From Hyphomicrobiales bacterium (GTDB lineage: Bacteria; Pseudomonadota; Alphaproteobacteria; Rhizobiales; Rhizobiaceae), in NCBI GenBank assembly GCA_900467685.1, contig UBQX01000011.1:1-64000 (forward strand): 64,000 nt of DNA, read 5' to 3'. The translations under genes and the position numbers were made by a program. Below are positions 46,305 to 56,133 of this stretch, piece after piece. Numbering within the stretch: position 1 is the stretch's first letter; every line of letters starts with the position of its first letter. A model generated the notes under the pieces. The model was not told the DNA's origin. It did no database searches and saw nothing but the letters and a program-made list of their open reading frames with translations.

Positions 46305-47470
46305 TGGCGTGCCGCGAGACGGCGGCCGATCGTGAACGGCGCCGTCAATGTGCGTCCCACCGCATCGAACACGAACACGCCCGCCTGGCCGAGCCGCAAC
46401 GCATCGCCACCCTTGTCACTCTGCTTGCGCATCTCGGGGTAGATCGCCGCAAGGGCCGCGAAGCCGTTATGCTTGAACGTATCTTCCGTCTTGACGCTGG
46501 AAATGTCGATGAACTGGATATTGACCTCCTTGGCGCCTGCCTGAACACGCGGATCATTCACGTCGATGCTGCCGATACGCATCTGGTCGAGCGAAATGAA
46601 GCTGGAAACGGAGAGCGCGATGTCATCCTTGGAAACGAGAATGGTCATCGGCTTCTTCATCCGGCCGATCTTCTGCATCTGCGCCAGAAAGACGATGCCG
46701 TCGATATCCGGAGCGGCGAGGATGACCTTCAGCCTGTCGAGAACGGCCTGCTGGCCGGTGAGCTTCAGCTGGCGCAGCGCCTCGCTGGTCAGCCACCCGC
46801 CCATGCTGTGGCCAACAAGCGTGATCTCGCCGGTCGGTCGTGCTTTCACCGCCATGGCGAGCAGATCGGTCAACTGGTCCCGCGATGCCGTGGCCGTCGC
46901 CTTGTCGGCCAGATATCCGGAAATGCTCCCCGAAGACGGCCAGGCGAAGAGAATGGAGACATCATCCAGTTCCGGGTCGTTCGCGTCCGCTGAAAGCTGG
47001 GCCTGCCGGAAGATGGCTTCGGCCAGATTGGTGTTGAAGCCATGCACGAAGATGCCGAGATCGCCCTGCTTGCCTTTGTTTCGTGCACTCACCCGCTGGA
47101 GGAACACTTCCCGGCTGAGCGGCTCCACGCCGACCACCGTGAACGAGATGCGCGGATCGGGCCGATCCCCCGGATATTCGATCATCCCGGGCTTGTGCGT
47201 CGGCGGGATGGACACCTTGTATTCCGCGAAGTTCAGCGTCTCCGAAGGAACATCGTTATAGCTGTTGGGGCCGGGGCCAGCGCGCTCGCGCGACGTTGCA
47301 AGATAGAAGGTGACGATCCTGGCGCCGGGGACATTGGCCGCATGCGGATCAAGCGACTGCAGACCGGGCCGACTGGCGCAGGCCGAAAGCAGCGTCAGCG
47401 AAAAAAGCACGAGCACGAAGCCGGCCACCCGCCCCGATAGTGCATCAATGATCGTCATCGAGAATCGCAT
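46301..47470 (-). CDS. Predicted lipoprotein alpha/beta hydrolase (DUF900 type)
   Basis: A 389-residue protein. The N-terminus has a signal peptide with lipobox-like LLSACASRPG. The mature part is an alpha/beta hydrolase of the DUF900 group: VTFYLATSRERAGPGPNSYN, then IFVHGFNTNLAEAIF and a nucleophile elbow in LVGHSMGGW. The C-terminus includes DDIALSVSSFISLDQMRIG. The enzyme would act in the periplasm or outer membrane; the substrate is not known. MRFSMTII at 47470 is taken as the start; the frame runs to 47590 without support. It is the first gene of a two-gene unit with the flavoprotein. Confidence 0.85.
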   Translation of the reverse strand: MRFSMTIIDALSGRVAGFVLVLFSLTLLSACASRPGLQSLDPHAANVPGARIVTFYLATSRERAGPGPNSYNDVPSETLNFAEYKVSIPPTHKPGMIEYPGDRPDPRISFTVVGVEPLSREVFLQRVSARNKGKQGDLGIFVHGFNTNLAEAIFRQAQLSADANDPELDDVSILFAWPSSGSISGYLADKATATASRDQLTDLLAMAVKARPTGEITLVGHSMGGWLTSEALRQLKLTGQQAVLDRLKVILAAPDIDGIVFLAQMQKIGRMKKPMTILVSKDDIALSVSSFISLDQMRIGSIDVNDPRVQAGAKEVNIQFIDISSVKTEDTFKHNGFAALAAIYPEMRKQSDKGGDALRLGQAGVFVFDAVGRTLTAPFTIGRRLAARQ

Positions 47471-47676
47471 ATCTGCCCGCAGGTTCGAGTCGCTGGAGAC
47501 TGTGATACGAAATACCGTACCCGGAGGAAAGCAGAACGGCCTGACGACAGTCAATTCGGCAAGGTCCGTGCCATGGAAGCCGCACTGCAAAAGCCTGTCA
47601 GCAGCCTGCCCGCCCTGCCCGGTTTTCGCCGATCCGCGATGGACGTTTCTCGCCGCCCGCGCTATTCCATTCGACC

Positions 47677-50676
47677 ATGAAAAAAGGTGATCATCTCTTC
47701 CTCGTCGACGGCTCCGGCTTCATCTTCCGGGCCTTCCACGCCATCCCGCCGCTCAACCGCAAGTCCGACGGCTTGCCGGTCAATGCCGTCTCGGGCTTCT
47801 GCAACATGCTGTGGAAGCTCTTGAACGATGCGCGCGACACCTCGGTCGGCGTCACCCCCACCCATTTCGCGGTCATCTTTGACTATTCGTCAAAGACATT
47901 CCGCAACGAACTCTATGACAAGTACAAGGCCCACCGCCCCCCGCCGCCGGCCGATCTCATCCCGCAATTCGGCCTGATACGCGAGGCGACGAAGGCCTTC
48001 AACCTGCCCTGCATCGAGAAGGAAGGCTACGAGGCCGACGACCTGATCGCGACCTATGCGCGGCAAGCCGAGGCGATCGGCGCCGACGTCACCATCATCT
48101 CCTCCGACAAGGATCTGATGCAGCTCGTCACCGCCAACGTGCACATGTACGACGCCATGAAGGACAAGCAGATCTCGATCCCCGAAGTGATCGAGAAATG
48201 GGGTGTGCCGCCGGAAAAAATGATCGACATGCAGGCCATGACCGGCGATTCGACCGACAACGTGCCGGGCATTCCCGGCATCGGTCCGAAGACGGCGGCC
48301 CAGCTGCTCGAAGAATTCGGCGATCTCGATACGCTTCTCGCCCGCGCCGACGAAATCAAGCAGGTCAAGCGTCGCGAGACCATCATCGCCAACCGCGAGC
48401 TTGCCCTCATCTCGCGCCAGCTGGTGACGCTGAAGACCGACACGCCGGTCGATGTCCCTCTCGAAGACATGGAGCTCCATCCGCAGGACGGCCCGCGTCT
48501 GATCGGCTTTCTGAAGGCAATGGAATTCACCACGCTCACCCGCCGCGTTGCCGAAAAGACCGGCACGGAAGCGGGCGAAATCGAACCCGCAGACGTGCCA
48601 GTGCAATGGGGCGAAGCCGCCCACGGCCCCGATCTCGATCCGGGTGAGGCCGGTGCGACTGGCGCGACCCCGGCATCCACCAAGCCCGCCGTATCAACAT
48701 CTGCCGCCGCGAAAGCCACTTCCGTCGAAGCGCCCGCCGATGGCTTCAAGCCCGCCGATCTGGCCGCCGCCCGCGCCGCCGCCTTTGCCGACAAGCCCAT
48801 CGACACGACCGCCTATGTCGCAATCCGCGATATTGAGACACTGAAGCAATGGATTGCAGACGCCTACGAGACCGGGATTGTCGGCTTCGACACCGAAACG
48901 ACCTCGCTCGACCCGATGCTGGCGGAACTCGTCGGCTTCTCTCTCGCCATTGCCGATAACAGCAAGTCGCCGGATGGCGCGAATATCCGCGCCGCCTACG
49001 TGCCCCTTGGGCATAAGGATGGCGTGGGCGATCTTCTGGGCGGCGGCGGGCTGATCGCCGGCCAGATCCCGATCCGCACCGCGCTGGACCTCATCAAGCC
49101 GCTGATGCAGGACCCGGCGGTTCTGAAGGTCGCGCAGAACATGAAATACGACTGGCTGGTGATGAAGCGCCACGGCGTCACCATCGACGGCTTCGACGAC
49201 ACCATGCTGATGTCCTATGTGCTGGATGCCGGCAAGGGCAATCACGGCATGGACACGCTGTCCGAACGCTGGCTCGGCCATAAGCCCATCGCCTACAAGG
49301 ACGTGACCGGCACCGGCAAGGCCTCCGTCACCTTCGACATGGTGCCGATCGACAAGGCAACCGCCTACGCAGCCGAAGACGCCGACGTGACGCTGCGCCT
49401 CTGGATGGTGCTGAAGCCGCGGCTTGCAGCCGAAGGCGTGATGAGCGTCTATGAGCGGCTCGAACGCCCGCTCGTGCCCGTTCTCGCGCTGATGGAAGAG
49501 CGCGGCATTTCTGTCGACCGCCAGATCCTCTCGCGCCTCTCCGGCGAACTCGCGCAAGGCGCGGCGGCACTGGAAGAGTCGATCCAATCGCTCGCCGGCG
49601 AACCCTTCAACCCCGGTTCTCCAAAACAGCTCGGCGATATCCTCTTCGGCAAGATGGGCCTGCCTGGCGGGTCGAAGACCAAGACCGGCCAATGGTCCAC
49701 CTCCGCGCAGGTTCTCGAAGACCTGGCAGCGGAAGGCCATGAACTCCCCCGCCGCATTGTCGACTGGCGTCAGCTCACCAAGCTGAAATCGACCTATACC
49801 GACGCGCTGCCCGGCTATATCCATCCGGACACCAAGCGCGTCCACACCTCCTACGCGCTCGCCGCAACGACCACGGGCCGTCTCTCCTCCTCGGAGCCCA
49901 ACCTTCAGAACATCCCGGTCCGCACGGCGGAAGGCCGCAAGATCCGCACCGCCTTCATTGCCTCGCCCGGCAACGTGCTGGTCTCCGCCGACTACAGCCA
50001 GATCGAGTTGCGCGTTCTCGCCCATGTCGCCGAGATCCCGCAGCTCCGCCGCGCCTTCGAGGATGGCGTCGACATTCATGCCATGACCGCGTCCGAAATG
50101 TTCGGCGTTCCGGTCGAGGGCATGCCGTCAGAAGTGCGCCGCCGCGCCAAGGCGATCAATTTCGGCATCATCTATGGCATTTCCGCCTTCGGTCTTGCCA
50201 ATCAGCTGAGCATCGCGCGCGGCGAGGCGGGCGACTACATCAAGAAATATTTCGAACGCTTCCCCGGTATTCGCGATTACATGGAAAGCACGAAAGCGTT
50301 TGCCCGTGAGCATGGCTATGTCGAAACCATCTTCGGCCGCCGCGCCTGGTATCCGGAAATCCGCTCGTCCAACCCGTCGCTGAAAGCCTTCAACGAACGC
50401 GCCGCCATCAACGCGCCGATCCAAGGCTCCGCCGCCGACGTCATCCGCCGGGCGATGGTCCGCATGGATGGTGTGCTGGAAGAAGCCAAGCTCTCTGCCC
50501 GCATGCTCCTTCAGGTCCACGACGAACTGATTTTCGAAGTCCCGGAAGCCGAAGCGGACAAGACGATCGCCGTCGTCACCAGAGCCATGGAAAACGCCGC
50601 CTTCCCGGCCATCGACATGAAGGTGCCGCTGAAGGTGGATGCCAGAGCCGCGCATAACTGGGACGAGGCGCATTGA
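47677..50676 (+). CDS. polA: DNA polymerase I
   Basis: Repair and Okazaki-fragment polymerase. The 999 residues comprise a 5'-nuclease domain (about 1-290, with EKEGYEADDLIATYAR and GDSTDNVPGIPGIGPKTA), an Ala/Pro/Thr-rich linker (about 305-370), a 3'-5' exonuclease domain (about 385-585) with the first acidic pair in GFDTETTSLDP, and the polymerase domain. The last has motif A ADYSQIELRVLAHV, motif B RRRAKAINFGIIYGISAFG and motif C QVHDELIFEV. The exonuclease pair is intact, so proofreading is likely, as in most rhizobia. A mosaic palindromic element follows the stop codon. Confidence 0.98.
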   Translation: MKKGDHLFLVDGSGFIFRAFHAIPPLNRKSDGLPVNAVSGFCNMLWKLLNDARDTSVGVTPTHFAVIFDYSSKTFRNELYDKYKAHRPPPPADLIPQFGLIREATKAFNLPCIEKEGYEADDLIATYARQAEAIGADVTIISSDKDLMQLVTANVHMYDAMKDKQISIPEVIEKWGVPPEKMIDMQAMTGDSTDNVPGIPGIGPKTAAQLLEEFGDLDTLLARADEIKQVKRRETIIANRELALISRQLVTLKTDTPVDVPLEDMELHPQDGPRLIGFLKAMEFTTLTRRVAEKTGTEAGEIEPADVPVQWGEAAHGPDLDPGEAGATGATPASTKPAVSTSAAAKATSVEAPADGFKPADLAAARAAAFADKPIDTTAYVAIRDIETLKQWIADAYETGIVGFDTETTSLDPMLAELVGFSLAIADNSKSPDGANIRAAYVPLGHKDGVGDLLGGGGLIAGQIPIRTALDLIKPLMQDPAVLKVAQNMKYDWLVMKRHGVTIDGFDDTMLMSYVLDAGKGNHGMDTLSERWLGHKPIAYKDVTGTGKASVTFDMVPIDKATAYAAEDADVTLRLWMVLKPRLAAEGVMSVYERLERPLVPVLALMEERGISVDRQILSRLSGELAQGAAALEESIQSLAGEPFNPGSPKQLGDILFGKMGLPGGSKTKTGQWSTSAQVLEDLAAEGHELPRRIVDWRQLTKLKSTYTDALPGYIHPDTKRVHTSYALAATTTGRLSSSEPNLQNIPVRTAEGRKIRTAFIASPGNVLVSADYSQIELRVLAHVAEIPQLRRAFEDGVDIHAMTASEMFGVPVEGMPSEVRRRAKAINFGIIYGISAFGLANQLSIARGEAGDYIKKYFERFPGIRDYMESTKAFAREHGYVETIFGRRAWYPEIRSSNPSLKAFNERAAINAPIQGSAADVIRRAMVRMDGVLEEAKLSARMLLQVHDELIFEVPEAEADKTIAVVTRAMENAAFPAIDMKVPLKVDARAAHNWDEAH

Positions 50677-50978
50677 GGTTCTAAAGGACGGCTAAGCTCT
50701 TCTGTTCTCCGTCATCCCGGCCCTGAGCCGGGATCGAGCCGCGCGATGTCTATCGCGCGAAAGGACTCAGTTAGCAAAGAGTCTACTCAGCCCGCAGACG
50801 CAGGCTGGCTGGATGCCGGATCAAGTCCGGCATGACGACAAACAATGAAGCGCCGCTCTCCGGATGCCCTGACCATGACCAATCGGTAATCTTCCTTTCC
50901 TGTCTTTAATTCGGAAAAGCCACAATCTGTCTCTATCTCTCTTCCTGCGCGGGCATAACTTGAACAGAGGAAGACACC
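50677..50978. other. Intergenic region between polA and the EF-hand gene
   Basis: About 300 bases; the first 160 hold the mosaic palindromic element and the rest contains the promoter region of the EF-hand gene, where I see no strong promoter match. No gene is evident. Confidence 0.5.
50707..50837. repeat. Mosaic palindromic element (RIME-like), copy 1
   Basis: Ends are GTCATCCCGG and its near-complement CCGGCATGAC. Internally there are four hairpins: GTCATCCCGG-family stem, CGCGCGAT/ATCGCGCG, CAGCC-GCAGACG-GGCTGG, and ATGCCGGA/TCCGGCAT. The central 30 bases differ from copy 2 at 62420-62546 whereas the hairpin blocks are nearly identical. This mosaic layout resembles Rhizobium-specific intergenic mosaic elements; the class is inferred. 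Confidence 0.8.
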
Positions 50979-51695
50979 ATGAAATCGGGAAAACTGGTTC
51001 TGGCAGGCATTGCTTCGGTCATGCTGGTCGGCGCGGCCGCAATACCGTCACTGGCCCAACAAACGAGTGGCGAGAAGATGCCGGGGCCGCGTGGGCCGAT
51101 GGCTTTTGCCTTCGCCATGCTGGACACGAATTCGGACGGAAAGATCACACGTGACGAGTTCGACGCCGACAAGGCGAAGATCTTCGCGGAGATCGACAAG
51201 AATGGCGACAAGAAGCTTTCCTACGACGAGGTGAAGGCCTGGGCGAAGGACGTCATGGCGAAGATGCCGGAGCGCGGACCGGGCATGGGTCCGGACGGCG
51301 GCCCCGACGCGCCTCCGCCACCCCCGCCACCGGCTGATGGCAAGGCTCCGCCGCCGCCGCCGGGTGCCGACAAGGCAGACGCCGGCCCGATGAGTGGTCC
51401 CGGTGGCATGGACGGTCCGCGCGGAGAATGGCGCCATGGTCCGAACGGCCATCATGGCAAGCATCACCACGGTCCCCGTCACATGGACCCGCGTGAGCGC
51501 CTGGCTCAGATGTTCCTGCGCGCCGACGCCAACGACGATGGCTTCATCAGCCAGGAAGAGTTCAACGTGATGGCCGACCGCATGTTCACGCGGATGGACC
51601 GCAACGGCGACGGCGTGATCGACATGAAGGACATGCCGCGCATGATGCGCGATCGTGGTCCGGGCGCACCGCCGCCACCGCCGAAGAAGGGCTAA
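50979..51695 (+). CDS. Secreted EF-hand protein with proline- and histidine-rich linker
   Basis: A 238-residue exported protein. Residues 1-27 form a signal peptide ending at AIPSLAQQ. Four EF-hand calcium loops are visible: DTNSDGKITRDE and DKNGDKKLSYDE in the first half, DANDDGFISQEE and DRNGDGVIDMKD in the second. A linker between the pairs is rich in Pro, Gly and His (PDAPPPPPPPADG, HGPNGHHGKHHHGPRH). The C-terminus repeats a poly-proline stretch. It is likely a periplasmic calcium-binding or metal-buffering protein. GAGGAAG precedes the ATG. It is convergent with pcaQ. Confidence 0.85.
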   Translation: MKSGKLVLAGIASVMLVGAAAIPSLAQQTSGEKMPGPRGPMAFAFAMLDTNSDGKITRDEFDADKAKIFAEIDKNGDKKLSYDEVKAWAKDVMAKMPERGPGMGPDGGPDAPPPPPPPADGKAPPPPPGADKADAGPMSGPGGMDGPRGEWRHGPNGHHGKHHHGPRHMDPRERLAQMFLRADANDDGFISQEEFNVMADRMFTRMDRNGDGVIDMKDMPRMMRDRGPGAPPPPPKKG

Positions 51696-51700
51696 TGCTA

Positions 51701-51721
51701 TTCAGGTCTCGGACCTGATAG
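51701..51721. terminator. Bidirectional hairpin between EF-hand gene and pcaQ
   Basis: ATTCAGGTC and GACCTGATA form a 9-bp stem in the 32-base convergent gap. There is no strong T tract on either side; it may serve both genes weakly. Confidence 0.4.
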
Positions 51722-51727
51722 ATCGCC

Positions 51728-52657
51728 CTATTGATCAAATGACGATCCGCGACGGGAAACCCTGTCGCGGATCGTTTGCATGAGAAGGGTCAGAGCCGAC
51801 GAAGGCTCGACGCCTGCAAGCCGTGTCAGGCCGACCGCCCCCCGCGTTTCCGCCATATCCATTTCCAAGGCCCGGAAGCGCCCCGCCGCAAGCTCGGACG
51901 CCACCACGCCGCGAGAAATGATCCAGACGGCCTCGTGCTCGGCCACGAAGGCGCGGCCGAAACTGTCCGACACGGTTTCGATCGTCGCCGGAAAGGCCGC
52001 AAGTCCGTTTGTCAGCAGCAACCGCTCGACATAGGGCCGGATGACCGAGCCGCGCGTCGGCATCAGCACCGGATAATTCGCCAGTTCGCTCAGCGAGAAA
52101 TTCCGACCCGCCGCCAGCGGATGATCGGCGGACACGACAAAGACCACCTCCTCGTTGTAAAGCGGTTCGAAGGTCAGCCCTGCCATCCTTTCGGGCGCCG
52201 CCATGCGGCCGACGACGAGATCGAGCCCGCCGACCCGCAGCTCTTCCAGCAGCCAGCGATTTTCGCCTGTCACCACGGTCAGCCGGCTTCCGGTCTTCAA
52301 CTTCAGAAAATCCGCCGCCACGTCCGGCATCACGGTTGCCGACACGGTCGGCAGCGCCCCGATGCGCACCGGCGGCCCCTCTTCCCTCAACGCCTGCGAA
52401 ATGGAATCTAAACCGCGCCGCACGGACGCGACGCTCTCCCCCGCATGGCGCAGGAATATCTCGCCCGCATGAGACAAGCGGATGCCGCGCCCGTCCTTTT
52501 CCACAAGCGCCGTCTCCAGAATGTCTTCCAGCTCGCGCATCGTGCGGGTGACGGCCGGTTGGGTGACATGAAGCGCCTCGGCTGCCTTGCCCACGCTTTT
52601 GTGACGTGCGACTTCTATCAGCACCTGCAAATGGCGGAACTTGATGCGGCTGTCCAA
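51728..52657 (-). CDS. pcaQ: LysR family activator PcaQ
   Basis: Activator of the protocatechuate genes; family work in Agrobacterium and Sinorhizobium shows response to beta-carboxy-cis,cis-muconate/gamma-carboxymuconolactone. The 309 residues have an N-terminal LysR HTH (KFRHLQVLIEVARHKSVGKA, then AEALHVTQPAVTRTMRELED) and a periplasmic-binding-like effector domain. The only in-frame start is TTG at 52657, four bases from the operator half-site, because a TAA is just upstream. It is divergent from pcaD-pcaC-pcaH-pcaG. The identification rests on this context. Confidence 0.93.
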   Translation of the reverse strand: MDSRIKFRHLQVLIEVARHKSVGKAAEALHVTQPAVTRTMRELEDILETALVEKDGRGIRLSHAGEIFLRHAGESVASVRRGLDSISQALREEGPPVRIGALPTVSATVMPDVAADFLKLKTGSRLTVVTGENRWLLEELRVGGLDLVVGRMAAPERMAGLTFEPLYNEEVVFVVSADHPLAAGRNFSLSELANYPVLMPTRGSVIRPYVERLLLTNGLAAFPATIETVSDSFGRAFVAEHEAVWIISRGVVASELAAGRFRALEMDMAETRGAVGLTRLAGVEPSSALTLLMQTIRDRVSRRGSSFDQ

Positions 52658-52660
52658 TTC

Positions 52661-52676
52661 ATAACCATCCCGTTAT
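52661..52676. promoter_or_regulatory. PcaQ-box in the pcaQ-pcaD intergenic region
   Basis: ATAACC-ATCC-CGTTAT matches the published PcaQ-type site (ATAACC-N4-GGTTA) in all but one position of the right half. It ends 68 bases before pcaD, consistent with activation of the pca genes, and it borders the pcaQ start codon, consistent with autorepression. Confidence 0.75.
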
Positions 52677-52744
52677 CGATTGAGCCAGAGATATCATTTT
52701 ACCAAACAAAATACAGCGATTATCACACCCTTACGGAGGACATC

Positions 52745-53539
52745 ATGGCTTTTGCTGAAATCGGCGGAACGGTACTGCATTACGAACTTCTGGGCGATCC
52801 GGAAGCCGACCGCACGATTGTCTTCGCCAACTCCCTCGGCACCGACTTCCGCATCTGGCTGCCTGTCTTCGATGAACTCGACGACGACATCGCCATCCTG
52901 CTCTATGACAAGCGCGGCCACGGCCTTTCGGGGCTCGGCAAGCAGCCTTCCTCAATCGAGGATCATGCTCAGGACGTCATCGACCTTTGCGCCATGCTCG
53001 GCATCGACAAGGCCGTGTTCTGCGGCCTCTCCGTCGGCGGGCTCATTGCGCAGGGTATCTGGAAGCTCAAGCCGTCGCTGGTCGAGGCCATCATCCTCTG
53101 CGACACCGCCGCGAAGATCGGCACCGCGGACATGTGGAACGGCCGTATCGCGGCCATCGAGGCAAATGGCATCGCCTCGCTCTCGACGCCTGTGCTGGAG
53201 CGCTGGTTCACGCCAAACTTCTTCAAGGAACGCGCGACCGATCTCGAAGGCTATCGCCAGATGCTCGAGCGCCAACCGGTCGCCGGCTACAACGGCGTTT
53301 GCGCTGCAATCCGTGACGCGGATTTCACCGCATCGACCGCGACCATCAAGGTTCCGGCCCTCGTGGTCGTCGGCGATCAGGACGGCTCGACGCCGCCGGA
53401 TCTGGTGCGCGCCACCGCCGATCTCATTGAAGGCGCCGCCTTCGAAATCATCAAGGGCTGCGGCCATATTCCTTGCGTGGAACAACCAGAGGCGCTCGCC
53501 CGGCTGATCTCGCGCTTCCTGTCCAGACTCGGAGACTAA
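52745..53539 (+). CDS. pcaD: 3-oxoadipate enol-lactonase PcaD
   Basis: Hydrolyses beta-ketoadipate enol-lactone to beta-ketoadipate. The 264-residue alpha/beta hydrolase has the oxyanion segment TIVFANSLGTD, nucleophile in FCGLSVGGLIAQG (Ser, GLSVGG) and His in KGCGHIPCVEQPE. CGGAGGAC precedes the ATG. First gene of pcaD-pcaC-pcaH-pcaG; pcaC starts 4 bases after its stop. Confidence 0.96.
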   Translation: MAFAEIGGTVLHYELLGDPEADRTIVFANSLGTDFRIWLPVFDELDDDIAILLYDKRGHGLSGLGKQPSSIEDHAQDVIDLCAMLGIDKAVFCGLSVGGLIAQGIWKLKPSLVEAIILCDTAAKIGTADMWNGRIAAIEANGIASLSTPVLERWFTPNFFKERATDLEGYRQMLERQPVAGYNGVCAAIRDADFTASTATIKVPALVVVGDQDGSTPPDLVRATADLIEGAAFEIIKGCGHIPCVEQPEALARLISRFLSRLGD

Positions 53540-53543
53540 GACC

Positions 53544-54694
<1,151 letters not shown>

Positions 54695-54696
54695 TC

Positions 54697-55314
54697 ATGG
54701 TCCAGCCGCTCGGTTACCTGAAGGAATCCGCCTCGCAGACGGCAGGTCCTTACGTTCACATCGGCTGCACGCCGAATTTCTCCGGCATCGAAGGTGTCTT
54801 CGAGACCGATCTCGGTTCCGGCCCGCTCTATAACGACAAGACCAAGGGTGAGCGGATTACCGTTCGCGGCTTCGTCATCGACGGCTCCGGCACGCCGCTG
54901 AAAGACGCGCTCATCGAGATCTGGCAGGCAGATGCCGAAGGGCTCTACAACAGCCCCTCGGAAACACGAGGCTCGGCCGATCCGAACTTCCTCGGCTGGG
55001 GCCGCACGCCCGGCGACATGTCGACCGGCGAATTCGTCTTCGAGACGGTCAAGCCCGGCAAGGTGCCCTTCAAGGGCGGTCGCTGGATGGCCCCGCACAT
55101 CACCTTCTGGGTCGTGGCCCGCGGCATCAATATCGGCCTGCAGACCCGCATGTACTTCCCCGAAGAAGAGGAAGCCAATGCCGCCGACCCGATCCTTGGC
55201 CGCATCGAACACCGCGTCCGCGTCCCCACGCTGATCGCCAAGAAGGATGGCAATACCTACACGTTCAACATCCATCTCCAGGGTGAGAACGAAACGGTGT
55301 TCTTCGACATCTGA
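54697..55314 (+). CDS. pcaG: Protocatechuate 3,4-dioxygenase alpha subunit
   Basis: Partner subunit, 205 residues. It contains ESASQTAGPYVHIGCTPNFS, EIWQADAEGLYNSP, and FETVKPGKVPFKGGRWMAPH, then ITFWVVARGINIGLQTRMYF. The iron ligands are replaced as expected in the alpha subunit. GGAGGGG precedes the ATG. A terminator follows its stop codon. Confidence 0.96.
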   Translation: MVQPLGYLKESASQTAGPYVHIGCTPNFSGIEGVFETDLGSGPLYNDKTKGERITVRGFVIDGSGTPLKDALIEIWQADAEGLYNSPSETRGSADPNFLGWGRTPGDMSTGEFVFETVKPGKVPFKGGRWMAPHITFWVVARGINIGLQTRMYFPEEEEANAADPILGRIEHRVRVPTLIAKKDGNTYTFNIHLQGENETVFFDI

Positions 55315-55340
55315 CGGGATTTGCCGTTATTACAAGATCG

Positions 55341-55378
55341 GGCCGCCGCTTCCCAACCGAAGCGGCGGCCTTCTCGTT
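55341..55378 (+). terminator. Terminator after pcaG
   Basis: GGCCGCCGCTT pairs with AAGCGGCGGCC around a 8-base loop, then TTCTCGTT. It ends the pcaD-pcaC-pcaH-pcaG unit about 25 bases after the stop. Confidence 0.8.
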
Positions 55379-55496
55379 GCCCCGGACGCGCCGAGGGCGA
55401 GGGCGAAAACATTTGGCGGGAACGCCTTAACCCTTCCAACCGTTCTCCACTTTCTGCAGCAAGAGAGCGATAGGAAGCGCGAAGGAGACTCCATCC

Positions 55497-56039
55497 GTGT
55501 CAGACCCCGCCAGCCCCATTTTCCGCCTGATCAGCGGCCGCTTCTATCGTTCGGTCCTTGCCGAGCGTGTCGACAACGTCCTCGATCCGCCCTCGCCCCA
55601 AAGCGCGGGGCGCTATCACCGTTACGGGCAGCCGGCGCTGTACATGAGCCCGGAGCCCGGCTGGGCAATTCGGGCGATTTCCGGCTACATGCGCGAGGAT
55701 GGCAAGGCGCGAATGCTGGTCCCGCTTCTGGTCACTGAAGCGATGGTGCTCGATCAGCATGACGAAGCGCTCTGCGAAGGGCTGGGAATCGACCGGACGC
55801 AGTCGAATGTGTCATGGCGCACAGTACTGGAGCAAGGCGGTGAACCGCCATCGTGGAAAACGTCCGATATCGCAAGGGCGTCAGGTGCAGACGGGTTGAT
55901 CGATCCGTCCCGCAACATTCCGGGTGGCTGGCATCTGGATCTGTTTCGCTGGAACGATCTCGGTGGCCCGAAGGTCGAGGTAGCGGGCGAACCCGTGGAG
56001 ATTCGCCTCTCGGCGACCGGAGGCAAGTGGGATCTGTAG
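55497..56039 (+). CDS. RES domain protein, possible stand-alone NAD-degrading domain
   Basis: A 180-residue protein matching the RES fold: FRLISGRFYRSV with the conserved Arg, HRYGQPALYMSPEPGWAI with the conserved Glu region, and DGLIDPSRNIPGGWH with the conserved Ser. Toxin members of this family (for example in RES-Xre modules) degrade NAD+. No Xre-type antitoxin gene lies upstream or downstream, so this could be a non-toxic relative or a stand-alone enzyme. It starts at GTG with AAGGAG upstream. It sits between the pca terminator and the chemoreceptor gene, with no visible link to catabolism. Confidence 0.78.
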   Translation: MSDPASPIFRLISGRFYRSVLAERVDNVLDPPSPQSAGRYHRYGQPALYMSPEPGWAIRAISGYMREDGKARMLVPLLVTEAMVLDQHDEALCEGLGIDRTQSNVSWRTVLEQGGEPPSWKTSDIARASGADGLIDPSRNIPGGWHLDLFRWNDLGGPKVEVAGEPVEIRLSATGGKWDL

Positions 56040-56133
56040 GTTCCCCCGGAAGTTTGACCGGCGCGCCTTGGAGAGGGGCGGCGCGCCGGCCGTTCAGATC
56101 CCCGGAGGGGTTGGGGGCCTGAAATGCGATGGA

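Noticed and set aside
48694-50079. 461-residue minus-strand frame
   Set aside because: Antisense to polA.
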